Position numbers and translations under genes: made by a program
Assembly: GCA_964019415.1 (NCBI GenBank)
Contig: OZ025888.1
Span: 1,637,383-1,701,382 of the forward strand
Source: Ianthella basta
Taxonomy: Eukaryota; Porifera; Demospongiae; Verongiida; Ianthellidae
Length of the DNA: 64,000 nt
Reading direction: 5' to 3'
Part shown: in pieces, positions 27,501-39,700 of the stretch
How the letters are laid out: each line of letters opens with the position of its first letter
Numbering within the stretch: position 1 is the first letter of the stretch
The notes under the pieces: generated by a model
Told to the model about the DNA's origin: nothing
The model's database searches: none
Seen by the model: the letters and a program-made list of their open reading frames with translations, nothing else

Positions 27501-30500
27501 CACACACTGGGTCAGGGTGGGTAGGGTAGTGATGTTGTAAGAAAGTCCCTGGATGTCATCATCAATCGGTTGGAAGGTGGTCTGTGTTCCACACTGATTG
27601 TACAGTGCATATCTGATCCCTGTCACTAGAGGGTCACTGGAGCCAGCAGCTGTCCAGCTCACGCTGACAACACCAGGCTGCACTATAGGAGGACCATTGA
27701 ACATTGGTGGGGGACTGGGACATCCTGCAGGTTACAGAGTAAGGAAGGAATGTAAGTAGAATGGACTTTATGCGATGCTGCTGCACAAATTATCCGGGAA
27801 AAAAGAAGATGTACTGTATGTATGGTATTCTAAGACAGTTATGAATGATTTCTATCTGCAAAATATCACCACTAACTTTGGCTTGTCATGAATGCGAAAT
27901 ATAAGAATTGAGATGGACAGACAGTGCTGTCTGGGAAGGCAGTGATCACCACAGTGTACTGTGTCTCAGCTTGGAGTCCAGGTATCTCAGCAGTGGTGCC
28001 TGCTTGTCTGGAGATAATGATGGTTCCATTTGTCCATGAGACCTCATATGTGAAGCTCCATCCACTAGCAGATGGAGGCGACCAGGACAGATAAGCAGTG
28101 GGAGGAATATCACTGACAGCGATGGGCGACACTGGAGGTCCAGGGCAAGCTGCACCATACAATACAACGCAATAGAGAACAGAATTGATTAGGCTAGGAG
28201 GTAACCATTTATTTATTTTGTCTAACCTTAGAAAAACTTGCTATGTACAATATTTACCAGTAATGGCAGAAAGTTATAACTTAATCAACTACATTTCTTC
28301 TAATACCCAACATGTGATAATATATAATATATTATCCGAAACTTTCAAATGTAAGTCCAGAGAGTAATGGCTGACTGAAACACTTCATAGAGTGCTAAAG
28401 ACACATAGAGTATATAATCTACTATAGCTGAGATTGCAAGATAATTATTCTATCACAGCTTCCCCATGCATAACTCACCCACACATGGCAGTGATGGATC
28501 TGATTCATTGACCCTCCCAGTACCAGGAAGGCAAGGGCACACCCTAACCACACCCCCAGGTGAGGAACTATTTGCTGGACAAGGTTGACATGCCTCTGGA
28601 CTTCCTCCCACATACTCATTGACTGGACACACTGGACATAGTTAATGCAGACGGACAGTGGGTTGAGTTAGAATGAGTCCAAACATTGAATTCAAGCATG
28701 TATGATAATTATGGGATACGCTGAATGTGAATCACTGTGTGCACATTAATGGCCCCAGTAATCAAGTAGGTTGAAGAATGAAAGGGCCACACTCAAAAAT
28801 TCAGAACACTTGCTGATTCAGAAAGTTCTAAGTGTCACTTGTGGTAATTTTTCCTGGATGCCTCAATGCATGCTGTCATTGAGAGGGTTCCAATGAAGAT
28901 TAAAGTTTCCTGCCCATGCATACTTTGCTGGGTATTGGCAATAAATATGTCTCTCTGAAATGAGAGGGTTGGCATTTAAAAATGTTCATTCTTCATATTC
29001 CTAGCTTCCACAAGTTAGGTATGCAGTGATGTTCATCTAAACTTAACCACTTGCATGGGCTTTGAATTTTAGACAATATATTGGGAGGACATTAATTTCA
29101 TTGGGACATGTAATCATTTGTATGTTGTTTCTCAATATGTAATAATGACAAAAAATTAAACAGTAGTGATATACAGCATTAGTGAATAGGGAATAATAAA
29201 ATTAATGGATTAGTTTATTACGTAATACTCACCTGGTGTGAAGGGGACTGTTGTGTTTGTATTAGTACCATTCACATCCATCAAGCAGTGGTCACTGTAC
29301 ACCACCACCCTCAATGTACACTGGGTCAGGGTGGGTAGGGTAGTGATGCTGTAAGACAGTCCCTGGATGTCATCATCAATCAGTTGGAAGGTGGTCTCTG
29401 CTCCACACTGACTGTACAGTGCATATCTGATCCCTGTCACTAGAGGGTCACTGGAGCCAGCAGCTGTCCAGCTCACGCTGACAACACCAGGCTGCACTAT
29501 AGGAGGACCATTGAACATTGGTGGGGGACTGGGACATCCTGCAGGTTACAGTTTACGGAAAGAATGTAAGTTGAAAATATAGACTTGATGTGATGCTGCT
29601 GCCCAAACTATCCGGAAATTAAGAAGATGTACTTTATGTAAGGTATACTCTAATTAGCTATAAATGACTTCTGCCCACAAAATATCAGCACTAACTTTGG
29701 CTTGTCATGAATGTGAAATTCACGGATTGAGATGGACAGACAGTGCTGTCTGGGAAGGCAGTGATCACCACAGAGTACTGTGTCTCAGCTTGGAGTCCAG
29801 GTATCTGAGCAGTGGTGTTTGCTTGTTTGGGGACAATGATGATTCCATTTGTCCATGTGACCTCATACGTGAAGCTCCATCCACTAGCGGATGGAGGCGA
29901 CCAGGACAGATAAGCAGTGGGAGGAACATCACTGACAGTGATGGGTGACACAGGAGGTCCAGGGCAAGCTGCACCATACAATACAATGCAATAGAATTGA
30001 ATGGGTTATAAGCTAACCATTTTGCCTAACCCTAGAGAAACTTGCTATGTGCAATATTTACCAGTAGTGGTAGGAAGTTATAACTTAATGAACTACATTT
30101 CTTCTAATATCCAACATATTTTGATAATATAATATACATCAGAATCCTTCAAATATACTCACGCAAGCAAGGTAATGTGACATTATATTCATCAACTCTT
30201 CCAGTGCCATTGATGCATGTGCACATCTTAGCATCACCTCCAGCAGAGACACTGTTTGCAGGACAAGAAATACATATAGGCAGCCCAGGAGCACTTGAAG
30301 GACTGATGTATTCATTTATTTCACACTCTGCAGAAGGAAATATAATTCAATGTCACTAGCTACAATCTTGGATGAAGTGTTCTGTTGTAGTCACATTTTG
30401 CCACCAGCTCAAGGTGCAAGGTGTATTGCCCACCACACAATGTGCAATGTGCAAGGAAAGTAATGTGTAGCACAAGATAGAGCACAAAAGAATAATTATT

Positions 30501-33500
30501 TTGTCAATGAGCAAATTAATGGCAACCATTGACTCCTGAAGCAAAGCCCAGCACATGCATGAGTTGTGCCCTTGCACAAAAGTATGCTAGTAGCTAGGGT
30601 AGGCCCTATAGGCTATTTTGTCACTGTTTCAGCAGAGAGAATTTTCCATACCTTGTGAAGCATCGCAATGTATAAAATTATAATAAGGCATGTTATGAAT
30701 GACTTTTGCTATGAATGATGTATGAATGACTGTTCGCAAGTACCTGTATCAGTGACTCCAAATGTCCATTCAGTAGAATTTGTAATAGCAGGTGATGGAA
30801 TACCACAGAAAGCAGTAGCAACAGCGACACCTGCAAAAATCACACGAATGCGGAGCAACAAATTTAATAGATATTGCACATCACAAGCACAATCATTTAA
30901 TTTTTAGTTGTATATGTAGAAGCGAACAAGTACTACAAACGTAACTGCATGTACCGGTGTACTGCAAGAGATTGATCACTGAGGGTTAGTGATTGCAAGA
31001 ATGCCAGTCGTTTCTACATACACAAAGGCTCTCGGATGAACTCATACACACATGTACACACACGCATGTACATGCTTATACCTGGGTCTGCCAGAAGGTA
31101 GTACATCATGGTGGTAAAGAAAGGAGTGGTTGTTGTAATGTTGATTGCCATGTCAGAATAGACAACATTAGAGGAGTTTGACACATCCACAGACAGTACT
31201 AGTCCTCCATCATCTTGAAAGACATAGATGAAACTGCTGGCAGAAGGCTGTGTGATCTACATAAACAGATTGAGTTTAAAATTAAAAAAATCACAATTAA
31301 CTGACTCATTGTACCGCATACTACACTTTCACATACCTGCTGATCATACTGCAGAAATAGTTCAAACATGTCATTCCCAAGACTTGTCAGTACAACACTT
31401 GTCAACTGAGGGGGATCCACTGTAGAAAGCATACTTGTACAATTACATAAACTTTGCGGCTATGCTATAGTTTTATTATATTATATTGATGTCATGCATG
31501 CAGCTAGCACTACTCTATCTATAGCTTACCTCCTACTACAAGAATGATGCATCTCGTTGGTGATGTCAGTCTATGCAGGGTGCAATGATAGTTATTAAGA
31601 ATGTATAACAGTTAAGGCATGCATGAATTCAAGTATTACATTAATTTTAGCTATGTAAGAGCATGCATTCATAATGTATACAAAGTTATAGACTGCCGGT
31701 CCAATTATATCCCACCTGCTTTACTAACTCAAGCTACAACTAACTCTTATGTATTCTAAAAACTGCAATGCTATTGGTGCTTCCTATGGAAATTTTTTAA
31801 AACTGTTTCTGCATTAGTGCAATTAAATGTACTACATTATTGTGCTTGACCATCATATACTCACTGAAAATTGTCATTAGCAGTGTAGCAGAACATGTTT
31901 GCTCCTTGTTGTGAAGCGGTTGGTGTCCATGTCACAGTGATGTAAGACTCTCGGCTGTCATTACCAGTTGTGAGAGGAGAGCTCACCAGACCAAGGGGGG
32001 ACACAGTGGATATTTCTACAATACTGCAAGTACAAGCAATTTGTTAAGGGAATTGTTATTCATTTATAATGGGTTTCAATGCATGATGCTATGGTTTTCC
32101 TATATATTTGGCTGAAGCATCTTTAATGTCAACACACACCTGTTCTCAAAGTAGCATAGCACACTATTTAAAATTGCCAGTACAAACAGTACAAATTAGA
32201 ATATGCTATGTATTCTAGTTACTATAAAATTACTTCATTGATTTACCAAGAAAATGAAGCCACACCTATTATATGAAAGTGAGTGAGGGATACATGAAAA
32301 AACTGTATTATAGTATATATATCTAACATATATAATACAATGTATATAGAATATAGAGTAAGGACTGGAAGCTGCTGCATCACAATGTTGCATTGTCTGA
32401 GTACTCACTAGAACTGAAATTAACTAGAATAAAAAATGAAAATTATCCACAATAACTGCACAAAGCAGGCACTTAGAACAAAGTCATACAAATTTCATTC
32501 AACATAATATGTAGCAATGTTTTAACATAATATATATATATATATATCTCGGTAACATCTGACAAGTTCGTGTTTATGCAACTATGGCTCAAGACTTACG
32601 TTGCACCATCTCCTCCACTCCTAGCAGTGATATGTTCCTGGTAAGTGTCACCAACAGTAATACATGCACCATCCTCAGGCGTGGTTCCCACAAATGTTGG
32701 AGCAGTAATATTGGGTGGCATGGTAATGTTTTGAACTAATACAAGGAACTGAACTGGTACACTACTCATTGGTGTTGTAGATGCTGATGAGATAAAGTCC
32801 TCCACTTGAATAGCAACAGCATACCAGCCAAGGCTCCCATTGGCATAGTATGTGAGTCTGCAGTTGTCCTGAGTGTAACAGAAAATGGATGATAGTAAAT
32901 AAAGAAACAAGTATTTCGAGTCAAGAAACTTGTGGGGTGCCGGGTGCCCCTGAACTCGAACTACTGCTAGCACTTCCCCGTGTATGTTCAATAGTTCAGA
33001 TTATTGGGGATACAGCATTGCTGATAGCCTGAAAGATACATCAAGATGCAATAGACTGTCGGGTTTTGCAAGAGCTTGAAGTTTCCAGACCAGCTAGTTA
33101 TCCAGTGAAAGCAGTCCTACCTAAATTGTCAAAATGCTTTGCTAACAGTTACTGCTTTTTGAAATACAAAACATTCTGAATGATGGTGTACCTGATACTT
33201 TGCACCTGGTCCGGAGGAGGAGAATGCTGGCTAAAAGGCTGCCCCAAGTGGTATTGCTGTGATTCGCTTGTCTCTGTCATTATTGGCCTATGGGATGTAC
33301 AACCTCAGCTGAATTTGGGGCTGTACCTCACAGGAGAACAGTTAGGTAAGCTTTATACTATCATTCTATTACTTAAAGTTCTTCTAGAAACAATTTGCAC
33401 TCTTTGGATACACGGTGAAATATGAAGAAGGATGATTTTGAGACTAGCAAACAGAGAGAGCGTCGAGCACATCCAATTTACAATGTCCGTCCGTGATAAT

Positions 33501-36500
33501 TGGAGCTGTATCTCGCAGAGGAGTCTATTCATTAGGCTGTTTACAACTATCCCTCTATTAACACTTGTTAATGAACACATTTCCTTTGATTGAATCATGC
33601 TTCATTGTGACGTCATGCTAACTTCACACCCTAGTCAATCCAGACCTAGTCACCTTTCATACCCCAAAGACCCTTGAAGCAGCTTTGCTGGCAGGAAGAA
33701 AGGGTCGCACACACTTCCCTTTGGGATCCATTGCCAGGGTGGTGGTAGTGATGGTGGTGGTGGTGGTGGTGGTGGTGATGGTGATGGTGATGGTGGTATA
33801 TAAAGCACAAACCCTCTACCTGCACTCAGGGTAGTTACCCTCGATTGACAACTTGCACTGGTGGTCTTATAATTATATACATGATTACAAACATGAAGCC
33901 ATACAAAAACCAAAGTCTGAAAACAATATAATATTATTATAGGGGTGCCTTCGGTGCCCCCAAAACAACAGAGAGCTACGGGCAGTAGTAGCCATAGGAA
34001 GACATTTCTGCCTTTGAAAATGCCATACTCATCGGCATTCACTGTAAATTAGTCTTAGCCCATTCCCAAAAACACATGTGACACTCTAAGGCATGGCTTG
34101 GGATGTGTGGAAACATTTGCTCACAAATCTCAGATGGCATATACTTAGTCCAAACCTTCCGTGGGGTATGCATAATGCTTGGGTATGCCTGGATGCATAA
34201 TATGAGCACTACATCATCCGCCCCAAATGTACACATCCTAGATAGTACCCTGATGGGTCAACACATATGACACATTTCTTCAATATCACATTGCTCAGTC
34301 TGACAGGCATTAGATGCGTTAAGAGCATCTTTGTCCATTGGTGAAACTAAGTTTAACTAACCTGATCAAGTGTAGCTGGAAAAGCCAGGCACACTTCACC
34401 ACATTCATTTTGTGCTGACTCAGCCCATCTGCATCGAACAACATCTCCATCAGCATCAGACACTGCATAAATGAACAACATGGCATGACTAAATACATAC
34501 ACGTCTCACACCATAAAGGGCATAATAAACGCCATTTAGAGTGAAGAGATATTATTATTAAGAGCTCAGATCTAGTGACTTCATTCACTCTTGCATTTTG
34601 CTTCCTTACCTGGTATGTTAATAGTATGTATAGCACCATGTCGTAGTCTGTACACAGGAAGCACAGCAGTGGTGGGGGAAGAGTTGATCCTTCCATTGTC
34701 TGGTCTTGGGGAGAGGTTTCCCTTGACACGGACCTCCCAGCTAGCACTACCACCTCCTTGGACTAGTGTAATCCAGCAACAAGAGCTAAAGCTGAGAATT
34801 ATAAATTTTATACAACAAACATGCAGTCATCTTGAGTGAGTATAATCTTGTGTCATTGCAACATTTCTACAATAGATTCTAGAGGACAACAAAGTTTAAT
34901 TTCTTACAAGCCTTATAGCATAAATTCTAGATCTAGTACAAATGAATGAAAAATAATTGTCTTTAAAGTAGGAGCATTGACTATCATGTGGAAATCAAAT
35001 CCGAGTAAGTTTTGCTACAGTTGTTGATTTAGTTGTCTAGGATCACGGCACGTCCAGTGAAGCTGAAATGTAAGATAGTGCAATTCCAGTATATAAAATT
35101 CCTACAAATAATATTACTCTGTTTCACATGAGTCTCCCAACTAGCCTAGCACCTTCTCTCATTAGCATTATCCAGCAGCAATTAGAGAAGCTAGGTAGAT
35201 AGTCATGGAGAAATTACTGAACTATTATCTGCAATTTTCATTTGCACTTTTACATCCCAGATATGTTTTGTATTATATATTGTATCATAATCTGGCAGCA
35301 ACAGTTACTGCAACGGAGAAACTGAAATTAATATTCGGAAATACATCACTTAACTATCATGCAGTAATCCCCAGTGAATCAGTAAAGTAATCACAACAGT
35401 CGTAATTTTATAAAATGCATGTACTTTACATTATCTTGGATATGTACTAGTTATCACATGGCTGCGAGGGAGTTCGCTAATTTATCACACGAGGCCAGGA
35501 CGCGAAGCGCCCGAGTGCGATAAATTGGCGAAACGCCCGAAGGGCCTGTGATAACTGGCTTGTTACAGTTCGAACAAAAACGATTTGCGCTTGAATTCCC
35601 TTGCCGTCGAATCATTTTACCGAACGAACTAGACTGTAATTACTACAGAAACCGGAGAACATGCTATTCTTGACGAATAAAGATGAAGGACTAAGCGTAG
35701 TGAGGGTAAAGGCTGTCAGCGGCCTCTCCTTCTGAATAAGGCGACGGCGGTGTTTGAGTTTGCGCTATGGCAGATAATTTGAAGACCTGCTAACGGCGCA
35801 TGAACTCAGAGCTTCCCTGCAGGATGCGGACTGCATGGGACTAGCTGAGCTTGGAGAGTGGAGGGACCTTCTTACACGCTAAATTCCCATTCAGAAAACT
35901 CTAAAGACATTGCATGCACAATTCCAAGTCTCTGCCACTAAACATGCATAAATGCTTGGGGATGACCATTTCTAAGTGACGTGCACTCTCCTTTGAGGAG
36001 CCAAAGTTCATGCGAAAGTTCACAAGGTGATGAATATCAAAGGGATTTTGCTAAAACCGCAATCAAAGCGTTTACATAAGGCTAGAAAATGATTAGATAT
36101 GTCAATAAGATCCCCTTTCAAAGCAGTGCGTTATAAAACAAACAATGCGTTATACGCTTCCAAATAAGGCAACTGTGTGTTATCCAGTGCATTTGCCAAA
36201 ATAATGCACAATTGTTACCTTTGATGTATGACTTCATCATGTAACAATTATATAATTCATACAACAGCATAGTCCAGGTACATAACAACAATGAGTGACT
36301 CACGAAGCTTCAAAGTTTGTTACTCCATTGAGACGTCTCTCATTGCTGCCTTCCCCTGCAGACCAGTTTTCACTAACACTGACGTCTGTCACTGTGAATG
36401 CCATTGTGCCAATATTCCCTGAACAACCACTCTGGCAGGCTAGGTTGCCTGATCCAATAAAATCACTTCGCCAGGCAATACGATGAGTGAAGAGAACCTA

Positions 36501-36760
36501 TAATGCATGACATCATCATGCAAAGAAATTATATTATAATTCATTATATAGTATACGTGGATAGACAATAGTGCTGTACAATAATTATATATCACAGAAA
36601 TGATGATACTGTAAACACTCACACTCCCATTAAAGTTGACTGGATCAACTGCCCTCCACTGAATAATGGCTCCTCTGAAGTGAGTGGCTGCAGTCCACTC
36701 TATAACCACAGCCACCAGGGCAAGGAGCAGTGCCTGACGAGGCACAGAAGTGAGTACCAT
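20084..36760 (-). CDS. Type I membrane protein with five Cys-rich/FN3/FN3 cassettes (gene A2)
   Basis: 28 exons with GT-AG borders join in frame from ATG at 36760 to TAA at 20084, giving 1853 residues. Order: signal peptide (1 to about 25); N-terminal ectodomain starting THFRGAIIQW (26 to about 474); five cassettes of an Eph-receptor-like Cys-rich module plus two FN3 domains (475-1710); membrane-proximal FN3-like domain (1711-1806); TM helix (about 1812-1838); basic tail KRKRAQKATIKMDAL. The Cys-rich modules carry CQPCPA and DPSLPC, like the spacer before FN3 in Eph receptors. No kinase or other cytoplasmic domain follows. This suggests an adhesion, recognition or co-receptor role at the cell surface (inference). 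Paralogues A1, A3 and A4 flank it on the same strand. The ATG has G at -3 and +4. Confidence 0.87.
20552..21324. other. Intron 26 of gene A2
   Basis: About 770 bp, AT-rich; I see no repeat or coding remnant in it. Confidence 0.5.
21618..23346 (-). other. Gene A2 cassette 5
   Basis: Exons 23346-23173 (58 codons), 23025-22750 (92), 21932-21618 (105). The Cys-rich module has seven extra residues within CIDSTGKITDGTGRVDE, apparently a small internal duplication. FN3a is close to cassette 4. FN3b is the most diverged (ITWQAAQTDDPLLADIRY) but keeps YALYNQCG and the closing Cys pair. Confidence 0.85.
22110..22548 (+). pseudogene. Degenerate non-LTR retrotransposon remnant in a gene A2 intron
   Basis: In the plus frame, 22200-22545 reads TWDFTCTYTFAATHVS, then AEAEYRKLST, an in-frame TAG at 22312, then IATETSGPIGLNRL, LLQDIGQRLRQKSG and RHISIVVQQLGEHN. 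This resembles a pattern I recall near the C-terminus of invertebrate LINE-type polymerase ORFs (WDVTVPDT..., ETxGxxG, IGRRL...TG, QRISVAIQRGN). It lies antisense to A2 in the intron between exons 24 and 25. The in-frame stop and lack of a full polymerase mark it as a fragment. Assignment is from remembered family pattern and should be treated as probable. Confidence 0.5.
23539..24613 (-). other. Gene A2 cassette 4
   Basis: Exons 24613-24461, 24322-24044, 23844-23539 (51, 93, 102 codons). Cys-rich core CQLCPAKSYSSGG and DPSLPCVG; FN3a ELLWDRPSTADKWYF; FN3b SWTAAGSSDPLVTG. Phase 1 borders throughout. Confidence 0.86.
24811..26813 (-). other. Gene A2 cassette 3
   Basis: Exons 26813-26661, 26256-25987, 25116-24811 (51, 90, 102 codons). 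Its FN3a (YLAWNPPSTPHVW, WYKSITATTRD) is closer to cassettes 4-5 than to 1-2. FN3b reads QVRVSWTAAGSSDPL with a Cys at IRYALCSQCG that the other copies lack. Confidence 0.86.
25117..25986. other. Intron 18 of gene A2
   Basis: About 870 bp separating FN3a and FN3b of cassette 3. AT-rich with no recognisable repeat or coding remnant; it is longer than the equivalent introns in the other cassettes. Confidence 0.5.
26660..29968. repeat. Recent tandem duplication of about 1.8 kb in gene A2
   Basis: The segments starting at 26661 and 28479 align across exons and introns with an offset of about 1814-1819 bp. Exon ends agree (27419/29233, 27877/29696, 28149/29968, 26813/28631). The intron at 26814-27418 matches 28632-29232 almost base for base, including ggccccagtagtcatgtagg versus ggccccagtaatcaagtagg. 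Similarity also extends left of each unit (26320-26440 and 28345-28450). Confidence 0.9.
27419..28631 (-). other. Gene A2 cassette 2
   Basis: Exons 28631-28479, 28149-27877, 27724-27419 (51, 91, 102 codons). Nearly identical to cassette 1 in the FN3a and FN3b exons, and to cassette 3 in the Cys-rich exon and the intron after it, so it is a recent duplicate. Cys-rich core: CQPCPANSSSPGG and DPSLPCVG. Confidence 0.88.
29233..30327 (-). other. Gene A2 cassette 1 (Cys-rich, FN3a, FN3b)
   Basis: Exons 30327-30163 (55 codons), 29968-29696 (91), 29538-29233 (102). The Cys-rich module (CEINEYISPSS...CPANSVSAGG...CTCINGTGRVDE) is the most diverged of the five and ends LPCL rather than LPCVG. FN3a has YLSWSPPSASGW. 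FN3b has VSWTAAGSSDPL and IRYALYSQCG. All introns are phase 1. Confidence 0.85.
32024..34361. other. Introns 4 and 5 of gene A2 (flanking exon 5)
   Basis: 32024-32599 and 32869-34361 lie on either side of coding exon 5 (32868-32600). The larger contains a (GGT)n-type tract at 33738-33798. I see no coding exon or RNA gene in either; the Pro-rich frame across 33650-34042 is a reading of the trinucleotide repeat. Confidence 0.5.
33738..33798. repeat. (GGT/GAT)n trinucleotide repeat
   Basis: Imperfect ggt/gat repeats of about 60 bp within intron 4 of gene A2. Confidence 0.92.
35449..35556. repeat. Nested inverted repeat in intron 2 of gene A2
   Basis: Outer arms agttatcaca (35449-35458) and tgtgataact (35547-35556) enclose inner arms of about 23 bp, ttcgctaatttatcac... 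(35473-35495) and ...gcgataaattggcgaa (35509-35532). CG-rich core. Likely a fold-back element; CG-rich sequence continues to about 35700. Confidence 0.75.
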
Positions 36761-39700
36761 GACTCAGTTCTAGATAATACACACGTAGTCCTCTGTAATA
36801 AACGTAGATGCTTGCACGACTTGAATGCTACTGTTGCATGGTTGAGTTGCAGAGCTGTATATATAGTAAAACTGTTGGTGATGATTTTGTGTATAGTACT
36901 TTTAGGGCTTCCTACATTAGACACAATGGCATATACAGTGTAATGCTGATAACAATTGGCCGGTATCTGCACCTACACAAGTGACCTCCTACTGCATACC
37001 TTCATGCCGATAGTCTCTATCAGAAGCCATATAATTATACTCACTGCAAGTATGTACAGTAGCCAACCAAAGCCATAGTAGCTTATCACAGTGTACATAG
37101 CAGGGGGAAACGTTATGTCAACAGAATACATTTCAAACACTCTTCACAAATCTTAATCAATTTTTACTGTAAATTTTTGCAAATATATACGATAACTGAA
37201 GCTGCCAATCATGCACAATCTATCATTACATTTCACCATAGAATGCATGGTCTAACTACACACTGAGAGACAGTCAGTATGTCTCTTCAATAGAAGCCTA
37301 TGCATTGCACTTCAAAAATTGGCATTGATAACTTAGTGTTGAGACTTAGAAAAGTGGGCTTCTCAGATGGTATAAGCATAATTAGTGTGCATAGCTTCTC
37401 CTTGCACCAGCTTAAAAGAAAAAAGGGTTACCTTGCTAGCATTTCAGGCAGCTGCTCCAGCTTTCTTCAGGATAAGGGAGTAGGCCAGTACAGTTGCCAA
37501 GACATTAGCAAGGCAAACCCTTTATATAATTATCTGTTACCCTGGAATGGATGGCCTAACACCTTCACACCTACTATCAGGTGCTACTGTGGGGATTTTG
37601 GCTACTAAAGCCAACTTCTCATTATCGCGCGAGAAGTTGTGCTTGGTGGCCTGACTACAAGAGAGCACTCCTGGCCTCAGCCTATAGGATATAATCGGGA
37701 TATGAGAATATACATAATAGGGTGGCAGACACCCACTCAAACTCCACCCTTGCACATGAGCATGTACCAATACAATTATACTCATCCATGCATGTACGTA
37801 CACACACAATGTCATGCAAGCACATTGTCTGTAAACCTTGCTCATTGTACATTACAAATTGAAATAGTCAAAAATTTTGGAGACTTCAGGTACTTTGGGT
37901 TGCTATAGGTGTGTCTGGTGTGATAACCATTGTGTGTATTTATATATGGCTTTTGTATTGTTGGTATGATTGATATTACAACATATATACAGTGTATGTT
38001 GCAGCTATGTAGATAATGAATTCCACTTTGGATTAGTGGAGATGGCTGTCTGCATGCGGTCAATGAAATACCATTAGTTTAATCAGCATACACTACCAAC
38101 ACGCATAAAGTGGGAACTAGAGGCTCATGCTATGGAGGGGCCGAGCATAAACTTGGACTAGGGTCTTATTGAGCTTTCATATTATAATAGTATTGCTACA
38201 TAATTATTATGTGAAAGCTGAGTATATATGAGAGTCATTAACAAGTCCAAGTTGACTAACACATATGCCACTTATTGCAAGTTAAAATTTCAAAGTTTAT
38301 TCTATATTTTAATCTTCTAGCTGGATGTGAATTCAGTCTATTCAGAGCATAATTGAGTACATTTTTAGCCATTTTTGCATTACTTGTTAAAAACAGTACC
38401 TATATATTAGATTTGTAGCCAAGCATGCTGATATGTAGGTATACAACAACCAGAACTTTTTAAACAGTTGTAAGAAGAATCGCTGAGACACTCACACCAT
38501 CACCAAAACTGTAAATTACACAATCATAGTACGTACAGACACAGTACCTTTAATATACATACCAACAACTTTTATTTTGTATATACATTGATAAATAGAG
38601 ACAGGAGAGGTGTTCTGCATTTCTGACCATTCAGAGATACTTCAAGGTGAAAATGGCATGAATGATGTAAGCACTCTAATCACATGCAATGAACATGTGA
38701 TATCTACAGACTTCGTAATTGACACTTATGTATATACTGGGCTCAATCATGCACAGAGGACAATAATTGCAGTGTGTTGTATGGTATCTGCATAAATATA
38801 TATTATATCTTGTCTAATTACTATTAGCACTATTTAGTGTTTAAGCTCTGTGTGTCAGAATCTGTACATGTGGTATTATTATTGTGGTTAATCTATTATT
38901 GTATTTTATTAGGAGGTCTGCCTGGTATAGCCTTTCATTAAGTGCCATTAACTATGAGTTCTATGTGAGACTGCGCTGGCTGCATTTATACAGGTATATA
39001 TGTGGCAGCATATACCCTGACTGTCATAGTCAACATGCTCCTTATACTGACACACTGAGTAGAGATATTGATTCATACAAACAAAAAGGAAGCTAATTGG
39101 TCTTTATAGCTCTTCAAACTCAACAACAGGCAGTGATAGTGTTACTTATATGCAAACACATCACAAAACACACATGTACATGCACGCATGAAGTATACAC
39201 CCAAACACAATGTAGACGTGGATGTGCATGCCAAATTCTGTCACATTGTAATTTTAATCATGAATTAAGGGAAAGTGGCAGAGAATCTGAACAAATTGAA
39301 TGAGTGTCAATAGTACCAGAGGGCAATTACTGTGACTGTAGGACAACCATTGTGACATTAATACTCTACACATGCAAAGAGAGGAGTATGGGCCATGCCA
39401 ATGTTTACATGCTTGGCAGTTGAGTGGTATCTGGTGATCAATATGTAATTGTATACAGTCTTATCCTTAATGCAGTCCCACGCAGAGCTCGTTTCCATCA
39501 AAGCCACCATTCCTAGTCGAATTCTTGTCAGTAATGAACAAAGCCATTAAAGGTACAATATCTCTCATATGCCACATACTTTCTCACTGTATAGTCACAA
39601 CAACCCCAAACAAAGTAATTTGATATGCAGCATTATATGGATTGATTGATGCATGCATAACAAGTAGTAGCTATCACATAGCATCACACCAATAGGGCTC

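Larger units (their letters stand above)
30744..36760 (-). other. Gene A2 exons 1-10: signal peptide and N-terminal ectodomain
   Basis: Exons: 36760-36623, 36497-36304, 34785-34610, 34462-34362, 32868-32600, 32023-31865, 31570-31530, 31419-31337, 31256-31082, 30830-30744. Key strings are ATHFRGAIIQW, THRIAWRSDF, SCCWITLVQGGG, VSDADGDVVRCRWAESA, WYAVAIQVEDF, SVPVQFLVLV, YITVTWTPTASQQG and WTFGVTDT. Exons 1-6 match gene A1 and exons 5-10 match gene A3. The pattern of paired Cys and the SDADGDVVRCRW block recur in other invertebrate surface proteins, to my recollection without an assigned function. Confidence 0.82.

Noticed and set aside
26660-29968. CRISPR-like or satellite array
   Set aside because: The repeat unit is 1.8 kb with coding exons and introns; it is a gene-internal segmental duplication.
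33650-34042. Frame with a Pro/Ser run
   Set aside because: Reading of the GGT/GAT repeat in an intron of gene A2.
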